DNA of 64,000 nucleotides, taken from the NCBI RefSeq assembly GCF_020320395.1, contig NZ_JAEDAH010000020.1, positions 1 to 64,000 on the forward strand, written 5' to 3'. The number at the start of each line of letters is the position of its first letter. Position 1 is the first letter of the stretch. Shown piece after piece: positions 42,007-52,610 of the stretch. The position numbers and the translations under genes were made by a program. The stretch is from Thalassolituus marinus. Lineage in GTDB: Bacteria; Pseudomonadota; Gammaproteobacteria; Pseudomonadales; Oceanobacteraceae. The notes under the pieces were generated by a model. The model searched no databases. It worked only from the letters and a program-made list of their open reading frames with translations, and was not told where the DNA came from.

Positions 42007-42402
42007 ATGTCGCAGGAATTAGGAGAGTTCCTCTTTTTTTGCTTATGGTATTCGTTCTATGGGATGTTCGGCTGGGCTCTGGCTGCGTTGATTTTTCGGA
42101 TATTGACTCCAGCAGCCTTTCACCGAAAGTACTTTGCGACGCCGTACTTTCGTAGTGGGGAAGTCATGATGCTTTCCGGATTCCCGTTGATGTTTGTTCG
42201 AACAGCTATGTTTATTCGTCTGCTCGCGTCGCCATCCTCTGGAAAGGTTCGGGGGCTCGACAATGCCTACATGGACGCGCCAGTGTGGCTTATTGCCTAT
42301 GCAAAGTTTCTGTACGTAACTCTAATTCTGGTACTGATCTGGATGTTCGGAATGCTGGCTTTCTGGGCTTGCTACCTGACATATACGGAGTGGCTGCTTT
42401 GA
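42007..42402 (+). CDS. Small membrane protein, putative immunity protein (copy 3)
   Basis: A 131-residue paralogue of copies 1 and 2. The start at 42007 (MSQELGEF) corresponds to MSEVVLQQ of copy 1. Two helices (FFCLWYSFYGMFGWALAALIFRIL; FLYVTLILVLIWMFGMLAFWACYLTY) flank ATPYFRSGEVMMLSGFPLMFVRTAMFIRLLASPSSGKVRGLDNAYMDAPVWL. It is preceded by the toxin-tail relic in continuous frame, so the longer frame from 41914 is probably not the native start. It converges with copy 4. Confidence 0.72.
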   Translation: MSQELGEFLFFCLWYSFYGMFGWALAALIFRILTPAAFHRKYFATPYFRSGEVMMLSGFPLMFVRTAMFIRLLASPSSGKVRGLDNAYMDAPVWLIAYAKFLYVTLILVLIWMFGMLAFWACYLTYTEWLL

Positions 42403-42421
42403 TTGGGCTTTGACTGGCATG

Positions 42422-42808
42422 TTAGTTGGTCAATAGTGGCATCAACAGAATAAACGCCAGTGTGGAAGCAATCTGCAGGTAAATAGCAACCGCTGCGGTA
42501 TATGACACGTTTCTGACCACCTTGCTGGGTTCTATATTCGGCGTATCTTTGAAACGCTTTCTCACTGCCTTTTTAAATGAGAACAGGTGAATATAGATAA
42601 TCGTTTTGTGGAAGCTCAGAGGGAAGTGTTGGTAGTTTTCCTGCTCCGCAGAGTTGAAGTAAGGCTCTTTCAACAGCACTTCATCGAATTTCGAAAACCA
42701 GATCTTCAGAACACCGATAAAAGCCATCACTGCTATACCCCATATGAAGGCGAACAGAATCAGATATAACCAGATGTTGAATAGTAGCCCGCCGTTAGAG
42801 TCGATCAT
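42422..42808 (-). CDS. Small membrane protein, putative immunity protein (copy 4, divergent)
   Basis: A 128-residue protein more distant from copies 1-3 but with the same plan: N-terminal helix (WLYLILFAFIWGIAVMAFIGVL), loop LLKEPYFNSAEQENYQHFPLSFHKTIIYIHLFSFKKAVRKRFKDTP, and C-terminal helix (AVAIYLQIASTLAFILLMPLL). The EPYFNSAE...FPLSFHKTIIYIHLFS pattern aligns with PYFNSGE...FPGNLIRNVMFIRLLAS. It lies 33 bases downstream of copy 5 in the minus-strand toxin operon. Confidence 0.7.
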   Translation of the reverse strand: MIDSNGGLLFNIWLYLILFAFIWGIAVMAFIGVLKIWFSKFDEVLLKEPYFNSAEQENYQHFPLSFHKTIIYIHLFSFKKAVRKRFKDTPNIEPSKVVRNVSYTAAVAIYLQIASTLAFILLMPLLTN

Positions 42809-42841
42809 TGTGATGGCTTCTTTTTGATTGGTGGGTAAATC

Positions 42842-43216
42842 TTACAGTATTAATAGCAGAATGAGGGTTGCCAGTCCTGTTGCTAAAACCAAAAAACTCA
42901 TAATAGATACCGTATACGAAAGAATCACAACGTTGGTTTCTAGTTCGGGAAGTTGAGCGTCTTTGAAACGTTTGCCAGTCATGCTCCTGAATGAAAAAAG
43001 ACTGATGTACATAAGAGTCTTATATTGACTGAGAGGGAACTCTTTGTAGTTAATTTGTTCTGATTCATTAAAATATGGTGATTTCAATAGCAGGTTGTCG
43101 AATCTTTTAAAGTAAAATGACAACAGAAAAATGGCAGACCAGGTAGACACTCCAAGTAAAGCGCATACAAATAGCAATACCATCATTATGTCGAAAAGCA
43201 TCTTGTTATCAATCAT
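42842..43216 (-). CDS. Small membrane protein, putative immunity protein (copy 5)
   Basis: A 124-residue sister of copy 4 (KSPYFNESEQINYKEFPLSQYKTLMYISLFSFRSMTGKRFKDA) with two flanking helices (IMMVLLFVCALLGVSTWSAIFLLSFYF; IMSFLVLATGLATLILLLIL). Its ATG overlaps the stop of the intact LysM toxin-like gene as ATGA, so it is translated together with it, strongly suggesting a cognate pair. Base composition is A/T-rich relative to the core genes. Confidence 0.75.
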   Translation of the reverse strand: MIDNKMLFDIMMVLLFVCALLGVSTWSAIFLLSFYFKRFDNLLLKSPYFNESEQINYKEFPLSQYKTLMYISLFSFRSMTGKRFKDAQLPELETNVVILSYTVSIMSFLVLATGLATLILLLIL

Positions 43217-44265
43217 GGTGCGATGTATTCCTGTGTATTCGATAGCAACCTTTTTTCAATAGGTGTCTTATTTCGGTCGATAAATATCGTTGAACAGAGC
43301 TCCGATACTCCCAAGCTATCTGACAAGTCGCCATCTGCAGTTCTTTCGTACGTTTGCCCCATTTTTTTACCGAAGGCATAAGACGCAACTGCAATCGAAA
43401 CTCCAATCGCAAGCGCTGCAGTCCAGCCTACAGGAGTAGCTAGCAATAGAAGACTATAGCCAGCGCCCAGTCCAAGAAAGGCTCCAGCACCTACACTAGC
43501 AACTCCTTCTACAAGTAGAGTACTTCTCTTCACGGGGTTAACTTCATAGGCAATATCATGGCAGGTTACACCAAGTGAAACTGCGCTTAATACATAGCCT
43601 GCCTTTGTCGCCGCTTTGCCATATTGACCGAGTTTGGTTGCTGCAGTGTTGATATCGGCAGTTGGTGCTTTGCCTTTGGTACGGGATATACGCAGTACTT
43701 CCCGACTGCTTTTACCATCTGTGTATAGCCCGGTAGCGGACTTCAGGTTCTGCTCCAGTTGGTCAATGACCTTCTTCCTTGCATAGTCATACTGGCCTTT
43801 GGAGATTTTACCGGCTTTGTATTTTTCGTACTCGGTCGGAATTCTCCCCATCAGAGTGGCGTTTGAGTTGAGCCATTTGTCTGACGCTTCGGCAAGGGCT
43901 GCACTGCTCATCAAAGACAGTTCAATGAGGCCAGGCATGAGGGTTCGTTGTTCAATGGTGGCTTCATTCCAGTTTTTACACACTGGCCCCAGGCAGGAAG
44001 ACTCGTTCAACTTCAGGGTGGGAACGTTAAAGCCCGCCATCGGTGGGGTCTTATAGGTGGCTGGAACAGGCACCTGTATCAACTGCCCGGGGTAGATGAG
44101 ATCCGGGTTTTTAATGAAGGCGTTGGCCGTCATTGACTCGGCAATCAGTCCCTGTAATCTGGATTGATCCTGATGGCCATGGTAATGAAAGAGAATCTTC
44201 GAGAGGGTATCTCCCGGTTGTACCTTATGCAGGATGATGTCCTGATCCTGAGTGAGCTGCAGCAT
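43213..44265 (-). CDS. LysM-domain protein with hydrophobic C-terminus, toxin/effector-like
   Basis: A 350-residue protein. ATG at 44265 (MLQLTQDQDIILHKVQPGDTLSKIL) matches the N-terminus of the frameshifted relative, and AAAGGTGG lies upstream. The LysM domain is at residues 10-65, ending in LIYPGQLIQVPVP. The middle region includes EYEKYKAGKISKGQYDYARKKVIDQLEQNL. The C-terminal part has long glycine/alanine-rich hydrophobic segments (ASVGAGAFLGLGAGYSLLLLATPVGWTAALAIGVSIAVASYAFG), as in pore-forming effectors. With its coupled membrane partner it resembles a contact-dependent or type VI effector-immunity pair; no secretion genes are in the window, so delivery is unknown. Confidence 0.7.
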   Translation of the reverse strand: MLQLTQDQDIILHKVQPGDTLSKILFHYHGHQDQSRLQGLIAESMTANAFIKNPDLIYPGQLIQVPVPATYKTPPMAGFNVPTLKLNESSCLGPVCKNWNEATIEQRTLMPGLIELSLMSSAALAEASDKWLNSNATLMGRIPTEYEKYKAGKISKGQYDYARKKVIDQLEQNLKSATGLYTDGKSSREVLRISRTKGKAPTADINTAATKLGQYGKAATKAGYVLSAVSLGVTCHDIAYEVNPVKRSTLLVEGVASVGAGAFLGLGAGYSLLLLATPVGWTAALAIGVSIAVASYAFGKKMGQTYERTADGDLSDSLGVSELCSTIFIDRNKTPIEKRLLSNTQEYIAP

Positions 44266-44482
44266 TCCGTGCCACCTTTGTAAAATTTCCCGCATATTAA
44301 AAGTCTGCGGAAAATGGGTCAACCTGTTGCATTATTCTTAATTGGCTATTGTGACCCTATGGTCGTTAATAGTTTCTTTTGGTGATGATAATTCATTAGT
44401 TGATATGAGGGATGGATGTTATGGACATGGTTTATCGCCTAATATCGCTGGTTTTCGCTATTGGACTATTCGGGACAGTTCT

Positions 44483-45343
44483 ATGCTTAGAAATACGCGA
44501 ATATTTATTTTGTATTTTATTGCGTTGTCGGTTGTTGCCTTAGTAGGTTGCAGAGAGTTCAGCCTTGAGGATATTCAGCGTAAGCATAATCAGACTATTT
44601 TATCTGGCTTTCCCGGGTTCGCTTTTGATGACAGTTATACGTCTATACCTTTCTCTGAATCTGGGCATAAACTTGTATTCAGAGAGCAGGTTGAGGAGAA
44701 TCAGCTAATACTTGAAGCCATTGATCGGGCTTTTTCAATGTATAGTGATGACGCTTTCAAGGGAATTTCTGAATCCGTTTATGTTTATGATGAAATCTGG
44801 GTTGGTGATTATCAGGCAGGTGGTTTCTATGGCCCTGGCTATATAACTTTTGCGGCGCCTGCAGATATGTCCGGGTCAAAGCGGAATCTGCTGATTATGG
44901 AAAATGCAATTCATCATGAATTAAGCTCTCATGTATTGATGCGACACCCATTGATAGGTCTTTATTGGTTTAAGTTGATGCCGGCTACCTGGAATGAAGT
45001 TGAAACGTCAGAAGACGCTCTTAGCTTTAATTCCCCTTATACCCTTGATGATGGCTTCGTAACCGATTACGCCGCCACATCCCTTGAAAACGACTTCAAC
45101 GAAGTTGCGGCGATCACCCTAAGCGAACCCACGCGTATGCGTCGTTTAGCGGCTAAACACCCAATTATCGCAAAGAAGCTGTATCTGCTGATGTCGGTGT
45201 ATGATGAGTTTGACCCCAAGGTTAAGCAGTTCTTCGATGAGCAGGGCTTGCGAGAGGTAGCGATTCCGGTGGAGTCTGCGACGATCAGCTTTAAAGCGCC
45301 GGAAGGGTTGTTCGATCATCTTAAACCAGTGATCAGTCAGTAG
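44483..45343 (+). CDS. Lipoprotein with HExxH zincin-like motif
   Basis: A 286-residue predicted lipoprotein. The start at 44483 gives a clean type II signal peptide (MLRNTRIFILYFIALSVVALVGC); the frame is open 47 codons further upstream, but that part has no signal character. NAIHHELSSHVLMRHP contains HELSSH (HExxH), and NDFNEVAAITLSEP about 85 residues later could supply a glutamate ligand, suggesting a zinc peptidase of unknown family. The C-terminus DEFDPKVKQFFDEQGL is helical. It is the last gene of the accessory region, 40 bases before the solitary REP element. Confidence 0.65.
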   Translation: MLRNTRIFILYFIALSVVALVGCREFSLEDIQRKHNQTILSGFPGFAFDDSYTSIPFSESGHKLVFREQVEENQLILEAIDRAFSMYSDDAFKGISESVYVYDEIWVGDYQAGGFYGPGYITFAAPADMSGSKRNLLIMENAIHHELSSHVLMRHPLIGLYWFKLMPATWNEVETSEDALSFNSPYTLDDGFVTDYAATSLENDFNEVAAITLSEPTRMRRLAAKHPIIAKKLYLLMSVYDEFDPKVKQFFDEQGLREVAIPVESATISFKAPEGLFDHLKPVISQ

Positions 45344-45384
45344 GTGTCGCACCAACGGAAATGTCTCTTCTGAAAGGTGATCAG

Positions 45385-45428
45385 GTAGGAGCGGCATTTT
45401 TGCCGCGAATGGCGAGCGCAGCACGCCC
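45385..45428. repeat. Solitary REP-like element
   Basis: GTAGGAGCGGCATTTTTGCC followed by GCGA and then ATGGCGAGCGCAGCACGCCC. The first part is the classical Pseudomonas-type REP with a GCGGCA-TTTT-TGCCGC stem. The second part matches 19 of 20 bases of the tail that closes the repeat array at 25473-25492. Confidence 0.8.
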
Positions 45429-45521
45429 GTACGGTATTACACCGCCGGCATTTCCCGCTGGGCGTTGAGCTACCGTCTGCAACTCCCTACAATGGCCTCT
45501 GAATTTCATAAGGTATCTGTC

Positions 45522-45902
45522 ATGTCCAAAAGCTTTGAAGCCCAGGGAATTATCCACTCCATCGACGAAACCCGCTCTTACGGCGCTAATGGTTTCACCA
45601 AGCGTGAGTTCGTTATCAAGCTGAGTGGTGAGGGCGAGAATCCGGACTACCCGAATTACGTGGCGCTGGAGCTGATCAAAGATAAATGTGCGTTAATGGA
45701 TGCTTATCAGCCGGGCGATGAGGTGGTGGTTACCTTTAATCTGTCGGGTCGTCTGTGGAACAAGCCGGGCAATCCGGAGAAATGTTTCACCAGCCTGCAG
45801 GCCTGGAAAGTGGAAGGCGCAGGCAGCGGTGCTGCGGCAGGTGGTAACTTCGATCAGTTCGCGCAGTCGATGCCAAATTATGACGACGACGTGCCGTTCT
45901 GA
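45522..45902 (+). CDS. DUF3127 OB-fold-like protein with SSB-type tail
   Basis: A 126-residue protein of the DUF3127 type. ATG at 45522 follows AAGG and begins MSKSFEAQGIIHSIDETRSYGANGFTKREFVIKL. The core resembles a single-stranded-DNA-binding OB fold (NYVALELIKDKCALMDAYQPGDEVVVTFNLSGRLWN). After a glycine/alanine linker the protein ends in YDDDVPF, nearly identical to the DDDIPF tip by which SSB recruits repair and replication proteins. It may therefore enter the SSB interaction network (inferred). It is followed after 15 bases by the SDR gene. Confidence 0.8.
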   Translation: MSKSFEAQGIIHSIDETRSYGANGFTKREFVIKLSGEGENPDYPNYVALELIKDKCALMDAYQPGDEVVVTFNLSGRLWNKPGNPEKCFTSLQAWKVEGAGSGAAAGGNFDQFAQSMPNYDDDVPF

Positions 45903-45917
45903 GTGAGGTAACCAGCC

Positions 45918-46613
45918 GTGCAACGGGTGCTGGTAGCGGGTTCCGGTGGGGGTATTGGCGAGGCGCTGGTGCATGGGTTGCGTCAGGCCGGGTACTCTGT
46001 GTTTACCCTCAGCCGCACTGGTACGCCCAGCTCTGAACATTGTGTGGCCGATTTATCGTCGGCCGCTGCTGTTAACTCCATTCGTACGTTTTTAGCCAGT
46101 GTGCAGCCTGATGTGGTTTTCTGCTGTGCGGGTGTCTTGCATGATGGCCAGCATGGGCCAGAGAAAAACGTTGGCAGTATCAGCGATGACTGGTTATTAC
46201 ACAGCATGCGCGTGAATGTGTTGCCGCATGTGCATCTGGCGCAGGCATTGGCGCCGTTGCTTAACCGCAGTGCGTCGGTTAAGTGGATTTCATTGTCGGC
46301 CATGGTCGGCAGCATCAGCGACAATCGGCTGGGCGGCTGGTACAGCTACCGCATGAGTAAAGCCGCGCTGAATATGTTTATCCGCAATCTTGCTATCGAA
46401 TGGGAACGCAAAGCTCCCGCTTCTGTGGTGGTGGCGCAGCATCCGGGCACAACCGATAGTGCATTATCCCAGCCTTTTCAGGCCGGTATCGCCGACGGGC
46501 GCTTATACACTGTCGCACAGACCGCCAGCCGTTTGATTGCGGTAATGCAGGCATTATCGCCACAGCAGCACGGTAAGCTGTTGCACTGGGACGGCTCGGT
46601 TATTCCTTTCTGA
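45918..46613 (+). CDS. Short-chain dehydrogenase/reductase (CsgA-like)
   Basis: A 231-residue SDR. The cofactor-binding motif is VLVAGSGGGIGEALV at the N-terminus (TGxxxGIG variant with AGSGGGIG), CCAGVLHD corresponds to NNAG, and the catalytic residues are S in WISLSAMVGSI and the YxxxK motif YSYRMSKAALNMF. The C-terminus (QHPGTTDSALSQPF...GKLLHWDGSVIPF) is typical of the C-factor (CsgA-like) cluster of SDRs. GTG start at 45918 behind GAGGTAAC. It converges on the ketoacyl-synthase gene with a ~95-base gap. Substrate not predictable. Confidence 0.86.
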   Translation: MQRVLVAGSGGGIGEALVHGLRQAGYSVFTLSRTGTPSSEHCVADLSSAAAVNSIRTFLASVQPDVVFCCAGVLHDGQHGPEKNVGSISDDWLLHSMRVNVLPHVHLAQALAPLLNRSASVKWISLSAMVGSISDNRLGGWYSYRMSKAALNMFIRNLAIEWERKAPASVVVAQHPGTTDSALSQPFQAGIADGRLYTVAQTASRLIAVMQALSPQQHGKLLHWDGSVIPF

Positions 46614-46708
46614 GCGATATTCACGGCCGTGGCGATTTTTATGGGCGCGGCGGTATATGCGCGATCGTATCTGTGCCTTTACGCAGTCATTATCCGACTT
46701 CGGGTGTA

Positions 46709-48424
46709 TCAAAGCTCCACGGCATTGTTCCAGCCATTTATGCGTATCTCCATGTCGGTGATTTCCAGGTCTTCGGGCTCCAGCACGTTATCGCCAAAGA
46801 TATAACGAGGTTTATGCTCGCCGCGAATAACCTGCTCGTCGTAATCCTGCGCTTGCTGGCGGATATATTCATTGCGCGACTGATAGTCCTTCCAGCCCTG
46901 TGCACCATGTTTCTGTGCCAGCCATTGTTCTGTTTGCTGTGGGCTGACAATGAATCCGGAGGCGTTGTTGCCGCCAAAGCCTTTGGCATTAATAAACGCC
47001 AATGGCATTTTTGCGGCATTAACCGGTTGGTGCTGCAGCAGAATGTTTAAGCCTTGCTGGTGAACGTCGGCGGCGATTTCACTGCTGGTGGTAATGCCCG
47101 GAATAATATCGTGAGCCCAGGTACCCAGGGTCATAAGCAACTGGTCGGCGGAGGCGGCTGCAATAGAGTGACCAAGGTGAGCTTTGGCGGCGGTTATTGG
47201 CCAGTGGCTGATGCCGAATGCCTGAGCCAGTTGGCTGAAAATCTGTGATTCGGTGGTGCGGTTGGCTGGTGTGCTGCTGCCGTGAGCATGCACAAACGAG
47301 CCTTTTTTCAGCGCATTTTCCCCCAGCCAGCGTCGTGCTTCACCCATGGCTTTACCCATGGTCAGATAGTTACCAATTCCCGGGTTGGAGATCGACTTTT
47401 TATGGCCATCAGCATTTATAAATACATCGCCTACGGCACCGTAAATACTCAGCCCCAGTTCTACTGCCAGCTCGTCATCACACAGCACAAAAAACTGTCC
47501 GGATTCGGCAATGGTGAAGCCACCGTTATAGCCGAACGGGCGGCTGGCGCGGCGGTAGTCCGGTGTTTGCTCGTCACTCAGGCTGTCGAGTTCGCGCAAT
47601 TTCTGTTCGGTGACTAACGCCGTCATGGCGCTGTAGCCTTCCACGACTTCCGGAATCAGCGGTGCTTCGCTGTTGCCCACAATCACCAGGCGACGACGCC
47701 CTGTCTGAATATCGTCCAGTGCCGCTTTCAGGTTGTAGAGGAAGGTGGCGCAGGCGCCGACCATGCTACCAGTGCTGCCAACGTTGCCCAGCACATAGGC
47801 GTTAATAAAGTCGGCAGGCATTTCACTCAGCCCCAGCGCGCACTGCTTGGAGCTGACGCGTTTTCCCAGTAGCGCTGATTGGGTCATGCCACCGTGGCCG
47901 TCGAAATCGAGCTGGCCCATGGCCGAGCCGGCGTATACCGCAATCTGATCAGGTTTGAGTGTATTACGCAGGGTATCCCAATCCATGCCCAGCTGGCCTA
48001 ACGCATCTGAGGCAGCGTATACCGCCAGTTGCAGGCCGCGCGGGTGGTGACGGGAAGGATAGAGTGCAGCCGGGTCAAACCCTTTTGGGGTCTGGCCGGC
48101 GCTTTGAACCGCCAGTCGCTTATGGCTAAGGCGCCAGCATTGCTGGTCGTTTTCATCCGTGAAGGGCTGGTGAAAAGGAACTGCGTTAGCATCCCAGCCA
48201 ACGTTGTCCCAGGCCCGGATGAGGGTGCTGTTAAGAATGTGGTCACGCCATTGCTGGTCGCCGTTGTGCGGCAGGTTCATTACCTGCGCCAGCGCATTCA
48301 GCGTTTGCTGCTGTTGTTCTGCCTGCAGCGCATCGAAAACCACACGGCGAAAGGCGTGGTGTCCGGAGCTGCGGCCAGCGGCATTGATGCCACCAAAGGC
48401 AGTAATAACAGCAAGTTTTCTCAT
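46709..48424 (-). CDS. Beta-ketoacyl synthase-like protein (571 residues)
   Basis: A thiolase-fold condensing enzyme much longer than FabB or FabF (about 410). The active-site cysteine is C225 in GSTGSMVGACATFLYN. The histidines are in SFVHAHGSSTPANRT (near 390) and KAHLGHSIAAASADQLL (near 425), so the Cys-His-His triad is complete. The extra N-terminal ~130 residues (HHAFRRVVFDALQAEQQQQ...) have no recognised domain. Claisen condensation of acyl chains is expected; the pathway is unknown and no acyl carrier protein gene is adjacent. It is divergent from the AraC-type regulator, a frequent sign of control. Confidence 0.85.
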   Translation of the reverse strand: MRKLAVITAFGGINAAGRSSGHHAFRRVVFDALQAEQQQQTLNALAQVMNLPHNGDQQWRDHILNSTLIRAWDNVGWDANAVPFHQPFTDENDQQCWRLSHKRLAVQSAGQTPKGFDPAALYPSRHHPRGLQLAVYAASDALGQLGMDWDTLRNTLKPDQIAVYAGSAMGQLDFDGHGGMTQSALLGKRVSSKQCALGLSEMPADFINAYVLGNVGSTGSMVGACATFLYNLKAALDDIQTGRRRLVIVGNSEAPLIPEVVEGYSAMTALVTEQKLRELDSLSDEQTPDYRRASRPFGYNGGFTIAESGQFFVLCDDELAVELGLSIYGAVGDVFINADGHKKSISNPGIGNYLTMGKAMGEARRWLGENALKKGSFVHAHGSSTPANRTTESQIFSQLAQAFGISHWPITAAKAHLGHSIAAASADQLLMTLGTWAHDIIPGITTSSEIAADVHQQGLNILLQHQPVNAAKMPLAFINAKGFGGNNASGFIVSPQQTEQWLAQKHGAQGWKDYQSRNEYIRQQAQDYDEQVIRGEHKPRYIFGDNVLEPEDLEITDMEIRINGWNNAVEL

Positions 48425-48537
48425 GGCGGTGTCCTGTCAGTTCCATGCTCAGGGTGCGGTATGAGAGCAGCCCTGTTGTTCAATTAAGGCCATTGTAGGG
48501 CTGGGGTTGTCACTCCTATTAGGATAGTCTGGTCATA

Positions 48538-48548
48538 TAGTTGAACTA
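48538..48548. promoter_or_regulatory. Small palindrome in the KS-AraC divergent region
   Basis: TAGTT-G-AACTA lies in the 200-base region between the divergent ketoacyl synthase and AraC-family genes. It could be part of an operator for the regulator. Evidence is only the symmetry and the position. Confidence 0.25.
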
Positions 48549-48624
48549 AAAAGACGCAATTTAAGCGTACAGCTCACAGTAGCGTGTCCTGATGCTGGTT
48601 GTGTTGCCGGTTGAGGAAAGAGCC

Positions 48625-49614
48625 ATGATTCGCCATATCACCTTGCTCGCCATTGAGCAGATGCTGAGCTCCAGTGTGGCCATTCCGCTGGAAATGCTGG
48701 AAGCCGCACGGGCCCGTTTGAAGGTGCAGCATGACGAACGAGCCTTGTTTCGGGTGGATGTGGCCGCGCGTGAACTGAACGCCATGAGTATGCTTGGCGG
48801 CTTTCAGATCCGCCCGACCCATACCTTACAGGCAGTAGAAAAAACAGATCTGATTGTGGTGCCAGCCTTGTGGCGTAATCCCCGGCGACAGGTGCAGAAG
48901 GAGCAGGACACCATCGACTGGCTGCGTCATCAGTACCGCCAGGGGGCGAGGATCATCGCTGTTGGTACTGGCGTCTGTTTGCTGGCCGAGGCGGGTATCC
49001 TTGATGGTAAGCCGGCGACCACGCACTGGCATTATCTCGATCAGTTTGCCCGGGATTACCCACGGGTGCAGTTGCAGCGTCAGCACCTGCTAACCCAGGC
49101 AGATCGTATTTTCTGCGCCGCCAGTGTGAACTCGGGCGCCGACCTTATGGTCCACTTTCTGGGGCTGCAATACGGCCGTGAGCTGGCACTGCAGGTTGAA
49201 CAGCAGTTCTCGCCCGAAGTGCGTAATCCGTTTGAAAAAAATGTGTTTTACGCTGATTTACGTCATCAGCATCCGGATGAAGAAATTGCTCTGGCGCAAA
49301 CCTGGCTACAGCAGAATTATCAGAAACCTCTGACATTATCAGTGCTGGCAAGCAATGCAGGATTAAGTGAGCGGCAGTTTGATCGCCGTTTTCGGGCCGT
49401 GGCGGGAATGACTCCCACCCAATACCAGCAGAAACTACGCTGTGACGCCGCGCGTGATTTATTACAGCAGTCGAATCTGGCAGTGGCGGATATTGGTGCG
49501 GCGGTAGGTTTCAGTGATGTTGGTTATTTCATTCGCGTTTTTCGTCGCCTGGCGGGGCAGACCCCCGGTCAGTTCAGGAAGAAGGTCAGGGCCAAGCTGT
49601 TCAGTAGTCAGTAA
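48625..49614 (+). CDS. AraC-family regulator with N-terminal DJ-1/PfpI (GATase1-like) domain
   Basis: A 329-residue regulator. ATG at 48625 has GAGG eight bases upstream. Residues 1-170 are a DJ-1/PfpI-type domain (ITLLAIEQMLSSSVAIPLEMLEAA; IIAVGTGVCLLAEAGILDGKPATTHW, where the nucleophile-elbow cysteine is retained in GTGVCLLAEAG). The C-terminal AraC domain has two helix-turn-helices (LSVLASNAGLSERQFDRRFRAVAGMTPTQYQQKLR; VADIGAAVGFSDVGYFIRVFRRLAGQTPGQFRKK). Proteins of this layout (GlxA, CdhR, ArgR types) sense small metabolites. It probably controls the divergent ketoacyl synthase (inferred). Confidence 0.9.
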   Translation: MIRHITLLAIEQMLSSSVAIPLEMLEAARARLKVQHDERALFRVDVAARELNAMSMLGGFQIRPTHTLQAVEKTDLIVVPALWRNPRRQVQKEQDTIDWLRHQYRQGARIIAVGTGVCLLAEAGILDGKPATTHWHYLDQFARDYPRVQLQRQHLLTQADRIFCAASVNSGADLMVHFLGLQYGRELALQVEQQFSPEVRNPFEKNVFYADLRHQHPDEEIALAQTWLQQNYQKPLTLSVLASNAGLSERQFDRRFRAVAGMTPTQYQQKLRCDAARDLLQQSNLAVADIGAAVGFSDVGYFIRVFRRLAGQTPGQFRKKVRAKLFSSQ

Positions 49615-49939
49615 TCAATTGGTAAGTTATTTACACCTTAGTTGTAAAAACTCCGTTTCTTGTAAAAAAACTACAGGGATGGCGTTGTCATTCAGTCTTT
49701 ATACGTTCAGACTGGACGAGTAAAGGCAATTAAGGGCTTTTATATGTAGTTTTACTAGCTAAAAGGTCTTGGTAAAACTACTGACTGAATGGAAGTGGTG
49801 CTTATCTATGGTCATTTACAGCAATAAAGGAAAATAGGTAAGACCAATTTCCGGATGTGACTGAGCCGCTCACAAGGCGGTGGATCGCTAACAAAACCGC
49901 CACTATGCCCGGCGGTTATACAAGGAGACCGGAGTTCTC
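49615..49939. other. aceEF promoter region
   Basis: 325 bases without a gene upstream of aceE. It contains a PdhR-like operator at 49833-49849, an AATTGGT half-site at 49617-49623 and A/T-rich stretches (for example ATTAAGGGCTTTTATATG) able to supply promoter elements. No clear terminator for the upstream regulator was found. Confidence 0.6.
49833..49849 (+). promoter_or_regulatory. Candidate PdhR operator upstream of aceE
   Basis: AATAGGT-AAG-ACCAATT differs by one base from the PdhR consensus AATTGGT-N3-ACCAATT and lies 91 bases before the aceE start. In E. coli PdhR represses pdhR-aceEF-lpd and is released by pyruvate. No pdhR gene is in this window. Confidence 0.6.
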
Positions 49940-52597
<2,658 letters not shown>

Positions 52598-52610
52598 TAA
52601 GGAGGCCATC

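Noticed and set aside
40044-44265. Firm call of a type VI secretion effector locus
   Set aside because: LysM plus hydrophobic C-terminus and membrane partner fit, but no VgrG, PAAR, Hcp or secretion genes are in the window.
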